A DNA stretch of 25,128 nt, from contig CAYLJO010000086.1 of the NCBI GenBank assembly GCA_964383905.1, positions 1 to 25,128 on the forward strand, written 5' to 3'. Below, in pieces: positions 8,691-17,445 of the stretch; the first letter of the stretch is position 1; each line of letters opens with the position of its first letter. Under the pieces are notes generated by a model that was not told where the DNA came from, did not search any database, and worked only from the letters and a program-made list of their open reading frames with translations. The position numbers and the translations under genes are program-made. Source of the stretch: CAYLJO01 sp964383905 (lineage in GTDB: Bacteria; Acidobacteriota; Blastocatellia; Pyrinomonadales; Pyrinomonadaceae).

Positions 8691-9233
8691 TTAAATTTCT
8701 GCGCTGACAAAGATGGCATCCTGCTCAGCTTCGATGGCCGGTGAGCTCTCGCCGTTTGAAAGGCGGCCGATGGCGATGCAGCCGGTGCGGGTGATTGTGT
8801 GAATACCGAAGGGGCGCAGTAATTCGATAAAGGCTTCGACCTTCTCCTTATTCCCGGAAGCCTCGATAATCATCCGGGTCTGGGAAATATCCACCACTTT
8901 GGCGCGAAACACGGTGACCAGGCTCAAGACCTCCTGCCGCGTCGTACCGGGCGCTGCCTTCACATCAATGAGCGCCATTTCACGCTCGATGTGCGGGCGG
9001 GCGGTGACGTCGTGGACCTCGCGTACGCGCGCCAGTCTCTCGCACTGCTTGACGATCTGTTCAATCGTCCGATCGTCGCCGCGCGTGACCAGTGTGACCC
9101 GCGACCACTGTGGATCGAGCGTCTGGCCGACCGAAATGGTTTCGATGTTGAAGCCTCGTGCGCTGAACAAACCGACGATGCGCGAGAGCTCACCCGGCTG
9201 GTCGGCCACAACAATGGAAAGAGTGTGCCGCAT
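8691..9233 (-). CDS. ilvN: Acetolactate synthase small (regulatory) subunit
   Basis: Regulatory subunit of acetohydroxyacid synthase; it stimulates the IlvB catalytic subunit and confers valine feedback inhibition. The 180-residue protein has an N-terminal ACT domain (MRHTLSIVVADQPGELSRI, with GLFSARGFNIETISVG) in residues 1-75 and the ALS_ss C-terminal domain after about residue 85. The open frame extends 22 codons further upstream, to 9299, but those codons run through the palindromic repeat. The ATG at 9233 gives the standard family N-terminus and is chosen. It pairs functionally with ilvB, 98 bp upstream. Confidence 0.95.
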   Translation of the reverse strand: MRHTLSIVVADQPGELSRIVGLFSARGFNIETISVGQTLDPQWSRVTLVTRGDDRTIEQIVKQCERLARVREVHDVTARPHIEREMALIDVKAAPGTTRQEVLSLVTVFRAKVVDISQTRMIIEASGNKEKVEAFIELLRPFGIHTITRTGCIAIGRLSNGESSPAIEAEQDAIFVSAEI

Positions 9234-9242
9234 GTTTGTAAG

Positions 9243-9330
9243 TGATGAACGCCGCAATGATGAACGGTGAACAGAGACGGTAAAGCCTTGTCTTCTCATT
9301 CACCGGTCAGCGTTCACCCTTCATCCTTTC
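9243..9330. repeat. Palindromic intergenic repeat, copy 2 (ilvB/ilvN gap)
   Basis: Fills the ilvB-ilvN gap almost entirely. Imperfect arms (GATGAACGCCGCAATGATGA on the left, complement-like CAGCGTTCACCCTTCATCC on the right) flank a centre with TAAAGCC. Read on the minus strand it aligns with the plus strand of the thrC/thrB element, with 41 of 48 central bases identical by eye. Both copies are also bounded by CTAAAGAA on the minus strand. Being inverted relative to copy 1 but still palindromic, it can form a hairpin in mRNA either way. Confidence 0.65.
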
Positions 9331-9331
9331 T

Positions 9332-11107
9332 TTAGACTCCGTCGCTCTGGAAGATCATGTCGCGTGAGCTTGACCCGGCGGGGACGATCGGGAAAACGTT
9401 CTCCTCCTTTGAAACAACGACATCAATCACCGCGACGCCTTTGTGCGCGAGACCGGCTTCGAGAACATCATGCAGCTCGTCGGGGTGCTCGGCGCGATAA
9501 CCGCCCGCGCCGTAAGCCTCGGCGAGCTTGACGAAGTCCGGCGCCACCGAAATATCAACTTCCGAATAAGCGCGCTCATAAAACATCTCCTGCCACTGGC
9601 GCACCATCCCCAGATAGCCGTTGTTCATGATCAGCACTTTGACCGGCAGGTTGTACTGGATGGCCGTGGACAGTTCCTGATTGGTCATCTGAAAACCGCC
9701 ATCGCCGACCACCGCGACAACCAATTGATCACGTTTGGCCAACTGTGCGCCGATGGCAGAAGGGAGGCCGAAGCCCATCGTCCCGAGGCCCCCACTCGTA
9801 ATCCACTGGCGCGTTCTCGTGAGGGGGTAGAACTGTGCAGCCCACATCTGATGCTGCCCGACATCGGTCGTGATGATCGCTTCACCCCTGGTGAGTCTAT
9901 GCAGCTCACAGATCACCGTCTGTGGTTTGATCTGATCCTTCGAGCCGGTAAAGCATAGCGGCTGCTTGCGCTGCCATTCGCGTACCTGTTCCCACCAGGC
10001 GGCGCGGCGCGCGATCCCCGTTTCAACCTCGGCCCTTTCGCGGGCTTTGACCTCTCCGAGCAGCGCCGTCAAGGCCTCCCGCGCATCGGCGGTCACCGAA
10101 AGATGGGGGGCAACGTTTTTGCCGATGTTCGCCGGATCGATGTCGATGTGGATGACGCGCGCGTGCGGGGCGAAAGTAGCCAGTTTGCCGGTCACGCGAT
10201 CGTCGAAACGGACGCCGACGGCAATCAGCAGATCGCTCTCCGCGACTGCCATGTTGGCGGCATAGGTTCCGTGCATACCGAGCATATTTAGGCAGAGCGA
10301 ATGGGACGAAGGGAAACCGCCCAGGCCCATCAGTGTCGGCGTCACGGGCAACTGCAGCTCTTCAGCCAGTGACAGAAGAGCATCGTCGGCGCCGGAATTG
10401 ATGATGCCGCCGCCGACGTAGAGGACCGGGCGCTCGGCCCGGATCATCGCCAGCGCCGCCCGACGAATCGCGCGCGGATCGGGTTTCGCCTTTTTTTCAT
10501 TGAAGGGGAAGCTGATATGGTCCAGCCGCGAGTAAGAACAGCGCGCCGCCGAGACATCCTTCGGAATGTCTACGACAACCGGGCCGGGCCTCCCCGAACG
10601 CGCCAGGTAGAAAGCCTCGCGGATGACGGCCGCAAGGTCCCTCACGTCGCGGACCAGGTAGTTATGCTTGACGCAGGGCCGGGTGATTCCGACGGTATCA
10701 ACCTCCTGAAAAGCGTCCGTACCGATCAGCGGCGTCGGCACTTGCCCTGTGATCACGACAATCGGGGTCGAGTCCATGTAAGCATTGGCAATACCGGTCA
10801 CCGAATTGGTAGCGCCGGGCCCGGAGGTGACCAGCACGACGCCGACACGCCCCGACGCGCGCGCATAACCTTCGGCCATGTGGACCGCGCCCTGCTCATG
10901 GCGCACAAGGTAGTGTGTGATGCGTTCACGCGCCCGCCACAGCTCGTCATAAATGTGCAGGACGGCCCCGCCCGGATACCCGAAGATCGTATCGACCCCT
11001 TCGTGCACGAGAGCCTCGACAAGGATCTCAGCGCCCCTCGGCAGGCACTCACTCGCCGTCGCCAAAGTTGAATCAGCTTTCGCCCTAAAAGCGTCTTGCG
11101 CGATCAT
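9332..11107 (-). CDS. ilvB: Acetolactate (acetohydroxyacid) synthase large subunit
   Basis: ThDP-dependent enzyme that joins two pyruvates, or pyruvate and 2-ketobutyrate, in the first common step to Val and Ile. The 591 residues include FGYPGGAVLHIYDEL (42-56), the catalytic glutamate in RHEQGAVHMAEGYARASG (E71), and the ThDP-Mg motif VGDGGFQMTNQEL in the C-terminal third followed by NNGYLGMVRQWQEMFY. The first ~20 residues are poorly conserved, so the exact start is uncertain. It lies 43 bp after gltD. In this pathway the 2-ketobutyrate could come from citramalate (cimA) rather than from threonine. Confidence 0.97.
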   Translation of the reverse strand: MIAQDAFRAKADSTLATASECLPRGAEILVEALVHEGVDTIFGYPGGAVLHIYDELWRARERITHYLVRHEQGAVHMAEGYARASGRVGVVLVTSGPGATNSVTGIANAYMDSTPIVVITGQVPTPLIGTDAFQEVDTVGITRPCVKHNYLVRDVRDLAAVIREAFYLARSGRPGPVVVDIPKDVSAARCSYSRLDHISFPFNEKKAKPDPRAIRRAALAMIRAERPVLYVGGGIINSGADDALLSLAEELQLPVTPTLMGLGGFPSSHSLCLNMLGMHGTYAANMAVAESDLLIAVGVRFDDRVTGKLATFAPHARVIHIDIDPANIGKNVAPHLSVTADAREALTALLGEVKARERAEVETGIARRAAWWEQVREWQRKQPLCFTGSKDQIKPQTVICELHRLTRGEAIITTDVGQHQMWAAQFYPLTRTRQWITSGGLGTMGFGLPSAIGAQLAKRDQLVVAVVGDGGFQMTNQELSTAIQYNLPVKVLIMNNGYLGMVRQWQEMFYERAYSEVDISVAPDFVKLAEAYGAGGYRAEHPDELHDVLEAGLAHKGVAVIDVVVSKEENVFPIVPAGSSSRDMIFQSDGV

Positions 11108-11150
11108 TTGTTTTACCTGAATTCGAGATTCGAGCTATCAAATCTCATCG

Positions 11151-12635
11151 CTAGGGGAGAACAGTCTCTCCCATCAAATACTTATCAACCCCTTTTGCCG
11201 CACGGCGTCCATCGGCAATGGCCCAGACGACCAGCGACTGCCCGCGCGCCATGTCGCCGGCGGCGAAAACTCCGGGAACTGTGGTCATCTTGTCCTCGTC
11301 AACCGCGACGTTGCCCCGCCCGTCAATTTTTACGCCAAGCTGCGAGAGCAATCCTTCTTTCTCCGGCCCGACGAAGCCCATCGCGAGCAGGACCATTTGC
11401 GCAGGCCAGATCCTTTCTGTTCCGGGTATCTCTTGCAGGACGGGCCGCCCGCTGTCGCCCTTGACCCACTCGATCCGAACGGTGTGAATCCCCTGAACAT
11501 AGCCGTCTCCGTCGCCGACGAAGTTCTTGCTCATGATGCAATACTGCCGCGGGTCATGGCCGAAGAGGGCCGCAGCCTCCTCCTGGCCATAATCGAGACG
11601 ATAAACTTTGGGCCATTGCGGCCAGGGATTGTCCGGCGCGCGCTCTTCAGGCGGCTGAGGCAAGATCTCGAACTGCACGAGGCTTCGGCAGCCGTGGCGC
11701 ATTGAAGTGCCAACGCAGTCGGTGCCCGTATCCCCTCCCCCGATGACGATCACATCCTTGTCTTTTGCCGAGAGGTAGCTTTGGTCCTGGTGATCGCTGT
11801 CGAGCAGGCTCTTGGTATTAGCTTGAAGAAATTCCATCGCGAAATGGATCCCCTTTAAGTCGCGTCCCGCAATGGGCAGGTCGCGCGCCCATGTCGCCCC
11901 GCCACAGAGCACCACGGCGTCGAATTCTTTCACCAACTGATCGGCCGCGTAGTCTTTACCCACCTCAGTGCCGCTGATGAAACGGACGCCCTCCTCAGTC
12001 ATCAGGTCGATCCGCCGCTGGACGATCCTCTTGTCCAGCTTCATGTTCGGGATGCCGTACATCAGAAGGCCGCCGATTCGGTCGGCGCGCTCGAACACTG
12101 TGACATCGTGTCCGGCCTTATTGAGCTGCGCGGCACAGGCGAGCCCGGCCGGGCCGGAACCGATCACAACAACCCTTTTGCCGGTGCGCTTGAGCGGCGG
12201 CTCCGGCACAACCCACCCCTCTTCAAAGCCCTTATCGATGATCGCCGCTTCGATAGTCTTGATGGTCACCGGGGATTCGTTAATGCCAAGGACACATGAG
12301 CCTTCGCACGGGGCCGGGCAGACGCGGCCCGTGAACTCCGGGAAGTTGTTCGTCTTATGAAGGCGGTTGAGCGCTTCGCGCCAATTCCCTCGATAAACGA
12401 GATCGTTCCACTCCGGGATCAGATTGTTGATCGGGCACCCGGAGGCCATCCCACCGATCAGCGTCCCCGTGTGGCAGAACGGCACGCCGCAGTCCATGCA
12501 GCGAGCGCCCTGTTCGCGCAGATCATCCTCGGGCAGGTGCTCATGGAACTCCTTCCAATCGCGGATACGTTCGGCGGGCGGGCGCACGACCGGGAGACTG
12601 CGTGTGTATTCCATGAATCCTGCCGGTTTACCCAT
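11151..12635 (-). CDS. gltD: Glutamate synthase small subunit (beta, NADPH)
   Basis: Transfers electrons from NADPH through FAD and iron-sulfur clusters to the GltB subunit. In 494 residues the N-terminal cysteine set (C46, C49, C54, C67 and C106, C110, C114) supplies the [4Fe-4S] ligands. VVVIGSGPAGLACAAQLNKAG (about 155-175) is the FAD dinucleotide-binding motif, and a second Rossmann motif, VIVIGGGDTGTDCVG, binds NADPH. The C-terminal VFAAGDMARGQSLVVWAI is the usual FAD-closing motif. GAGGG lies about 7 nt before the ATG. It is 69 bp downstream of gltB, the standard gltBD order. Confidence 0.97.
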   Translation of the reverse strand: MGKPAGFMEYTRSLPVVRPPAERIRDWKEFHEHLPEDDLREQGARCMDCGVPFCHTGTLIGGMASGCPINNLIPEWNDLVYRGNWREALNRLHKTNNFPEFTGRVCPAPCEGSCVLGINESPVTIKTIEAAIIDKGFEEGWVVPEPPLKRTGKRVVVIGSGPAGLACAAQLNKAGHDVTVFERADRIGGLLMYGIPNMKLDKRIVQRRIDLMTEEGVRFISGTEVGKDYAADQLVKEFDAVVLCGGATWARDLPIAGRDLKGIHFAMEFLQANTKSLLDSDHQDQSYLSAKDKDVIVIGGGDTGTDCVGTSMRHGCRSLVQFEILPQPPEERAPDNPWPQWPKVYRLDYGQEEAAALFGHDPRQYCIMSKNFVGDGDGYVQGIHTVRIEWVKGDSGRPVLQEIPGTERIWPAQMVLLAMGFVGPEKEGLLSQLGVKIDGRGNVAVDEDKMTTVPGVFAAGDMARGQSLVVWAIADGRRAAKGVDKYLMGETVLP

Positions 12636-12704
12636 CCTTTAGCCCTCAATTTTGATTCGCGATCGCGGGGCGTCGGAAAATCCAACCCCTCAATCGAAAA
12701 TTCC

Positions 12705-15700
12705 CTACTTACCTCCGACGCGTGCGAGGTCATGAGAATTCAACTCGAATGCGGCCATCTCCGCCTCTTCGGCTGTCATGCCTGTGTTAATCATTCGCTT
12801 CCGGGCGTCCAGCACACGTTTGTAGTCGTGCGGTATGACCCGCACGAACTTCGGAACAGACTCCTCCCAGGAAAGAAGTATTTCCGTCGCCCGGCGGCTG
12901 CCAGTGTATTCGGCGTGGCGGAAGATCATGTCCTTAACCGCCTCAACCTCTTCCGTCCCCTCGAGCGGCGTGAGTTGGACCATCTCCCTATTGCAGCGCG
13001 GCGTAAACTCATGAAGCTCGTCGAAAACGTAAGCGATGCCCCCCGACATGCCCGCGGCAAAGTTGCGGCCCGTTGCGCCGAGGACCACGACGCGACCGCC
13101 CGTCATATACTCACAGCCGTGATCGCCGATGGCCTCGACGACCGCATGAGCGCCGCTGTTGCGCACGCCGAACCTTTCACCCGCTAAGCCGTTGATATAG
13201 GCCTCGCCGCTCGTCGCGCCATAAAGCGCCACGTTTCCGATAATCACGTTCTCTTCAGGGGCGAAGGTAGAGCCCTCTGGCGGGAAGACAATGATCCTGC
13301 CCCCCGAGAGTCCCTTACCCACGTAGTCGTTCGCATCACCTTCCAGGGTGAGGGTGATCCCGCGGGGCACGAACGCTCCGAAACTCTGGCCCGCAGAGCC
13401 CTTGAAGTGCAATTGAATGGTGTCGTCCGGTAGCCCTTGAGGGCCGTAGCGGCGAGTCACACAGCTCCCGAGAATTGTTCCCACCGTGCGATTGACATTT
13501 CGGATCGGGAGTGCTGCCCGTACGGACGCGCCCGTGTCGAGGGCGGGCCGGCAGAGGTCAAGGAGCATCGTATTATCCAACGCCTTCTCCAGCCCGTGAT
13601 CCTGTGGAATCTGGCAGTACCGCCCGACATGCTCAGCGACCGTAGGTTGGTACAGGATCTGTGAAAAATCGAGACCGCGCGCCTTCCAGTGGTCCACCGC
13701 CTCCCTCATCTCAATACATTCGGTACGGCCCACCATTTCGTTAATAGTGCGAAAACCGAGCCGGGCCATTAGCTCGCGCACTTCCCGCGCGATGAAATAC
13801 ATAAAATTGACGACGTGAGAAGGGTCGCCGCCAAATTTCGCACGGAGCTTTGGGTCCTGGGTCGCCACGCCGACGGGGCAGGTATTCAAATGGCAGACGC
13901 GCATCATAATGCAGCCCAGGGTGACCAGCGGCGCGGTGGCGAAACCGAATTCTTCGGCCCCGAGCAGGGTGGCAATCACGACATCACGGCCGGTCTTGAG
14001 CTGGCCGTCCGTCTCGACGGCGATGCGGCTGCGCAGGTTGTTGAGCACGAGGGTCTGGTGTGTTTCGGCCAGACCCAACTCCCAGGGAACGCCGGCGTGC
14101 TTGATGCTGGTGAGGGGCGACGCGCCGGTGCCGCCGTCGTAGCCGCTGATCAGAACCACGTCGGCGTGCGCCTTGGCGACACCCGCGGCGATTGTTCCCA
14201 CGCCGACCTCCGCCACCAGCTTGACGCTGATGCGCGCCTGGTGGTTCGCGTTCTTCAGGTCGTAGATCAGCTCGGCGAGGTCTTCGATTGAATAAATGTC
14301 ATGATGCGGCGGAGGCGAAATGAGTCCGACGCCGGGCGTCGAATGGCGTACCCGGGCGATGGGTGGATAAACCTTATGGCCCGGAAGCTGGCCCCCCTCG
14401 CCGGGCTTGGCGCCCTGGGCGATTTTGATCTGTAGCTCCTGCGCGTTGACCAGATAGTTGCTGGTCACGCCGAAGCGGCCCGAGGCAACCTGTTTGATCG
14501 CGCTGTTGCGCGAGTCGCCGTTCGGGTCGGGAAAGTAGCGGGCGGGATCCTCGCCTCCTTCACCGGTGTTGCTCTTGCCGCCGATGCGGTTCATCGCGAC
14601 CGCCAGCGCCTCGTGGGCTTCCTTGCTGATCGAGCCGTAGGACATGGCCCCCGTCTTGAATCGCCTGACTATCGCTTCGACAGGCTCGACCTCTTCGAGC
14701 GGGACCGGCTCCCTGGCGAATTTCAACTCCATCAGCCCGCGCAGTGTGCAGAGGAAGCGCGCTTGATTGTCGATCAGCTCGCTGTATTCCTTGAAAGCCC
14801 TGTAATTGTTGGTCCGGCAGGCGTACTGCAGCTTGTGTATCGTCTCAGGATTAAACAGGTGACGCTCGCCCTTACTGCGCCACTGGTATTCGCCGCCCTC
14901 ATCGAGCGTCTGATCCTGTAGCCGCCGATCCCCGAAGGCGCGTTGATGCTGAAGTTTTGCTTCCTCGGCAATTACATCGATCCCTACTCCGCCGATCCGG
15001 GATGGCGTCCAGGTGAAATACTTGTCAATGAAATCCTGGTGAAGTCCGACGGCCTCGAAAACCTGCGCCCCGCAATAGCTCTGGATGGTCGAGATGCCCA
15101 TTTTGGAGATGATCTTAACCACCCCCTTGTTGATCGACTTGATGTAGTTTTTGACCGCCGTATGGTAGTCAGTCCCGCGCAGCCGGTCGTGGCTGATCAT
15201 GTCGTGCAGGGACTCAAAGGCAAGATAGGGGTTGACGCCCGCCGCGCCGTAGCCGAGCAGGAGTGCGAAGTGATGGACCTCGCGCGGCTCACCGCTCTCG
15301 ATGACAAACCCGACTTGAGTCCGTGTGCCCTCGCGGATCAGATGGTGATGCACGCCGGCGACGGCCAGCAGCGCCGGGATCGGAGCGTTTTCCCGGTCCA
15401 AGCCGCGGTCGGAGAGGATGATAATGTCATAACCCTCTCGAATTGCCGCGCTCGACTGATGGCAGAGCTGGTCCATCGCCTGCTCCAGGCCGTGCCCGCC
15501 GTCATCCACTTTAAACAGCATCGGGAGTGTGATCGACCGAAACCCCTGCGTGCCCCAGCGGCTCTCCGAATCGCCGAGGAGGCGCAGCTTTTCCAACTCC
15601 TCATTGGTCAGAATCGGCGACTTGAGCTTGATCTGGCGGGCGCAACTCCCGCTCGGCTCCAGCATATTGGCTTCGGGGCCGATGGTCGTATCCGTCGACA

Positions 15701-17324
15701 TAATCAGCTCTTCGCGGATCGCATCCACGGGCGGGTTTGTGACCTGGGCGAAGAGTTGCTTGAAGTAGTTGTAGAGCAGTTGCGTCCGGTCCGACAGCAC
15801 GGCGAGCGGCGTGTCGGTGCCCATTGACCCGATGGCCTCGTTACCCTCGGCGGCCATCGGCGCCATTAGAAGCTTGAGGTCCTCGTTCGTGTAGCCGAAG
15901 GCCCGCTGGCGCAGCAGCACCGTCGTATGATCGGGCTCATGCACAATGGGGGCGCTCGGAATGTCTTCGAGCGTGATCAGGTTCTCTCTGAGCCATTGCC
16001 GGTAGGGTAATTCCATGGCGATAGTGTGCTTTAGCTCTTCATCGGAGATGATCCGTCCCTGCTCGGTGTCGACCAGAAACATCCGCCCCGGCTGGAGCCT
16101 TCCTTTCGTCAGGACGCGGTCGGGGGGGACGTCGAGCACGCCCACTTCGGAGGCCATGATCACGAGGTCATCCTTCGTCACGTAGTAGCGGGAAGGCCGC
16201 AGCCCGTTGCGGTCCAGCACCGCCCCGATCCGAATTCCGTCGGTAAAGGCGATAGAGGCTGGGCCGTCCCACGGCTCCATCAGGCAGGAGTGGAATTCAT
16301 AGAAGGCCTTCTTCTCATCACTCATCGACTCGTCACCGCTCCACGGCTCGGGGATCATCATCATCACCGCGTGGGGTAAAGAGCGGCCCGTCAGTGTGAG
16401 CATCTCGAGGGCGTTATCGAACATCCCCGAGTCGCTGCCCTCGGTGTCCAGCGCCGGCAGTATTTTGTGGATGTCCGGACCGAAAAGCTTCGACCGGAAT
16501 CTGCTCTCTCTGGCGTGCATCCAGTTGATGTTGCCGCGCAACGTGTTGATCTCCCCGTTGTGGGCGATGTAGCGGTAAGGGTGTGCCCGCGCCCAGTTGG
16601 GAAATGTGTTGGTGCTGAATCGCGAGTGAACCAGGGCCAGCGCTGATTCGACCGCCGGGTCACACAGATCGGGGAAAAAAGCTGTTAACTGCTTACCAAT
16701 CAGCATCCCCTTATAAACAATCGTCTTAAATGACAGGCTCGGGATGTAGAACATGCCGCGCTGGTAGATGCTGGACCTTTTCACCGCCTTCCCCGCGCGC
16801 TTCCGAATAACATAGAGCTTGCGCTCAAATGCCAGGTCGTCAGGCAGACCTTCGCCCCGGCCAACAAAAATCTGCCGCATCACCGGCCTCGAGGCTTGAG
16901 CGGTCGGGCCGATCGTTGAATCGTCCGTCGGCACAGTCCGCCACCCGAGAAAGATCTGGCCCTCCTCGCGGACGATCTCCTCAAATATGTGCTCGCATTG
17001 CCGGCGGCTGGATGGGTCCACGGGGAGGAACACCATGCCGGCGGCGTAGCGGCCCGGGGCCGGTAGATCGATCTCCAGCTTCTCAGATTCCCGGGCCAGG
17101 AAATTGTGCGGCGTTTGCAATAAGATGCCGGCCCCGTCCCCGGTATTATCTTCGCAGCCGCATGCGCCGCGGTGTTCCAGATTTAAAAGCACCTGGATGG
17201 CTTTATCGATGATGTCCCTGGACTTTCGACCCTTGATGTCAACGACAAAACCCACACCACAAGCGTCATGCTCGTGCCGCGGATCATACAACCCTTGCTT
17301 CCGTGGGGCGTCTATTGGCGTCAT
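12705..17324 (-). CDS. gltB: Glutamate synthase large subunit (alpha, GOGAT)
   Basis: Makes two glutamates from glutamine and 2-oxoglutarate; with glutamine synthetase it is the main ammonium assimilation route and supplies the amino donor for IlvE. The 1539 residues show all parts: an Ntn-type amidotransferase whose nucleophile would be C22 after removal of a short propeptide (HEHDACGVGFV), the central domain, an FMN-binding synthase domain (about 850-1220) with the [3Fe-4S] motif CIMMRVCHLNTC (Cx5Cx4C, about 1136-1147), and the C-terminal GXGXG beta-helix (about 1290-1480). It is the first gene after a 390-bp leader with an apparent transcription attenuator. The ribosome binding site is modest (GGAGAAG 11 nt, or AGG 5 nt, before the ATG). 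Confidence 0.98.
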   Translation of the reverse strand: MTPIDAPRKQGLYDPRHEHDACGVGFVVDIKGRKSRDIIDKAIQVLLNLEHRGACGCEDNTGDGAGILLQTPHNFLARESEKLEIDLPAPGRYAAGMVFLPVDPSSRRQCEHIFEEIVREEGQIFLGWRTVPTDDSTIGPTAQASRPVMRQIFVGRGEGLPDDLAFERKLYVIRKRAGKAVKRSSIYQRGMFYIPSLSFKTIVYKGMLIGKQLTAFFPDLCDPAVESALALVHSRFSTNTFPNWARAHPYRYIAHNGEINTLRGNINWMHARESRFRSKLFGPDIHKILPALDTEGSDSGMFDNALEMLTLTGRSLPHAVMMMIPEPWSGDESMSDEKKAFYEFHSCLMEPWDGPASIAFTDGIRIGAVLDRNGLRPSRYYVTKDDLVIMASEVGVLDVPPDRVLTKGRLQPGRMFLVDTEQGRIISDEELKHTIAMELPYRQWLRENLITLEDIPSAPIVHEPDHTTVLLRQRAFGYTNEDLKLLMAPMAAEGNEAIGSMGTDTPLAVLSDRTQLLYNYFKQLFAQVTNPPVDAIREELIMSTDTTIGPEANMLEPSGSCARQIKLKSPILTNEELEKLRLLGDSESRWGTQGFRSITLPMLFKVDDGGHGLEQAMDQLCHQSSAAIREGYDIIILSDRGLDRENAPIPALLAVAGVHHHLIREGTRTQVGFVIESGEPREVHHFALLLGYGAAGVNPYLAFESLHDMISHDRLRGTDYHTAVKNYIKSINKGVVKIISKMGISTIQSYCGAQVFEAVGLHQDFIDKYFTWTPSRIGGVGIDVIAEEAKLQHQRAFGDRRLQDQTLDEGGEYQWRSKGERHLFNPETIHKLQYACRTNNYRAFKEYSELIDNQARFLCTLRGLMELKFAREPVPLEEVEPVEAIVRRFKTGAMSYGSISKEAHEALAVAMNRIGGKSNTGEGGEDPARYFPDPNGDSRNSAIKQVASGRFGVTSNYLVNAQELQIKIAQGAKPGEGGQLPGHKVYPPIARVRHSTPGVGLISPPPHHDIYSIEDLAELIYDLKNANHQARISVKLVAEVGVGTIAAGVAKAHADVVLISGYDGGTGASPLTSIKHAGVPWELGLAETHQTLVLNNLRSRIAVETDGQLKTGRDVVIATLLGAEEFGFATAPLVTLGCIMMRVCHLNTCPVGVATQDPKLRAKFGGDPSHVVNFMYFIAREVRELMARLGFRTINEMVGRTECIEMREAVDHWKARGLDFSQILYQPTVAEHVGRYCQIPQDHGLEKALDNTMLLDLCRPALDTGASVRAALPIRNVNRTVGTILGSCVTRRYGPQGLPDDTIQLHFKGSAGQSFGAFVPRGITLTLEGDANDYVGKGLSGGRIIVFPPEGSTFAPEENVIIGNVALYGATSGEAYINGLAGERFGVRNSGAHAVVEAIGDHGCEYMTGGRVVVLGATGRNFAAGMSGGIAYVFDELHEFTPRCNREMVQLTPLEGTEEVEAVKDMIFRHAEYTGSRRATEILLSWEESVPKFVRVIPHDYKRVLDARKRMINTGMTAEEAEMAAFELNSHDLARVGGK

Positions 17325-17375
17325 GTCAGCCTATACTTCTCCATGTGGGGACAACCGGCCTTAAGTCGCCGGATT

Positions 17376-17411
17376 AACAAAAAGGCCATCAACTCTTTTG
17401 TTGATGGCCTT
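17376..17411 (-). terminator. Intrinsic terminator in the gltB leader (attenuator)
   Basis: On the minus strand, AAGGCCATCAAC (17411-17400) and GTTGATGGCCTT (17393-17382) form a perfect 12-bp stem with a six-base AAAAGA loop. TTTTTGTT follows directly, a textbook rho-independent terminator. It lies about 50 bp before the gltB ATG and more than 300 bp after ilvE, just below a short reading frame. It therefore more likely controls entry into gltB than merely ending ilvE transcription. Confidence 0.85.
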
Positions 17412-17445
17412 ATGAAGCACGCTTCATGTCGTTGACGGGCCATCA
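17402..17445 (-). promoter_or_regulatory. Alternative (antiterminator) fold competing with the gltB terminator
   Basis: On the minus strand TGATGGCC (17445-17438) is exactly complementary to GGCCATCA (17409-17402), the 5' arm of the terminator stem. Pairing them encloses a perfect ATGAAGC/GCTTCAT hairpin (17427-17412) and prevents the terminator. The upstream arm is itself overlapped by the stop codon of one candidate leader frame and lies 2 nt from the stop of the other. A ribosome finishing the leader peptide would cover the arm and let the terminator form; a stalled ribosome would leave it free. Confidence 0.7.

Noticed and set aside
9234..9299. 22-codon N-terminal extension of ilvN
   Set aside because: Runs through the palindromic repeat; the standard ACT-domain start is the ATG at 9233.
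12357..13187. Plus-strand open frame of 276 codons across the gltD/gltB junction
   Set aside because: Antisense to the ends of two well-supported genes, with no family resemblance.
14943..15827. Long plus-strand open frame of 294 codons
   Set aside because: Lies wholly antisense within gltB, whose protein is unmistakable; the frame has no recognisable domain and is a composition shadow.
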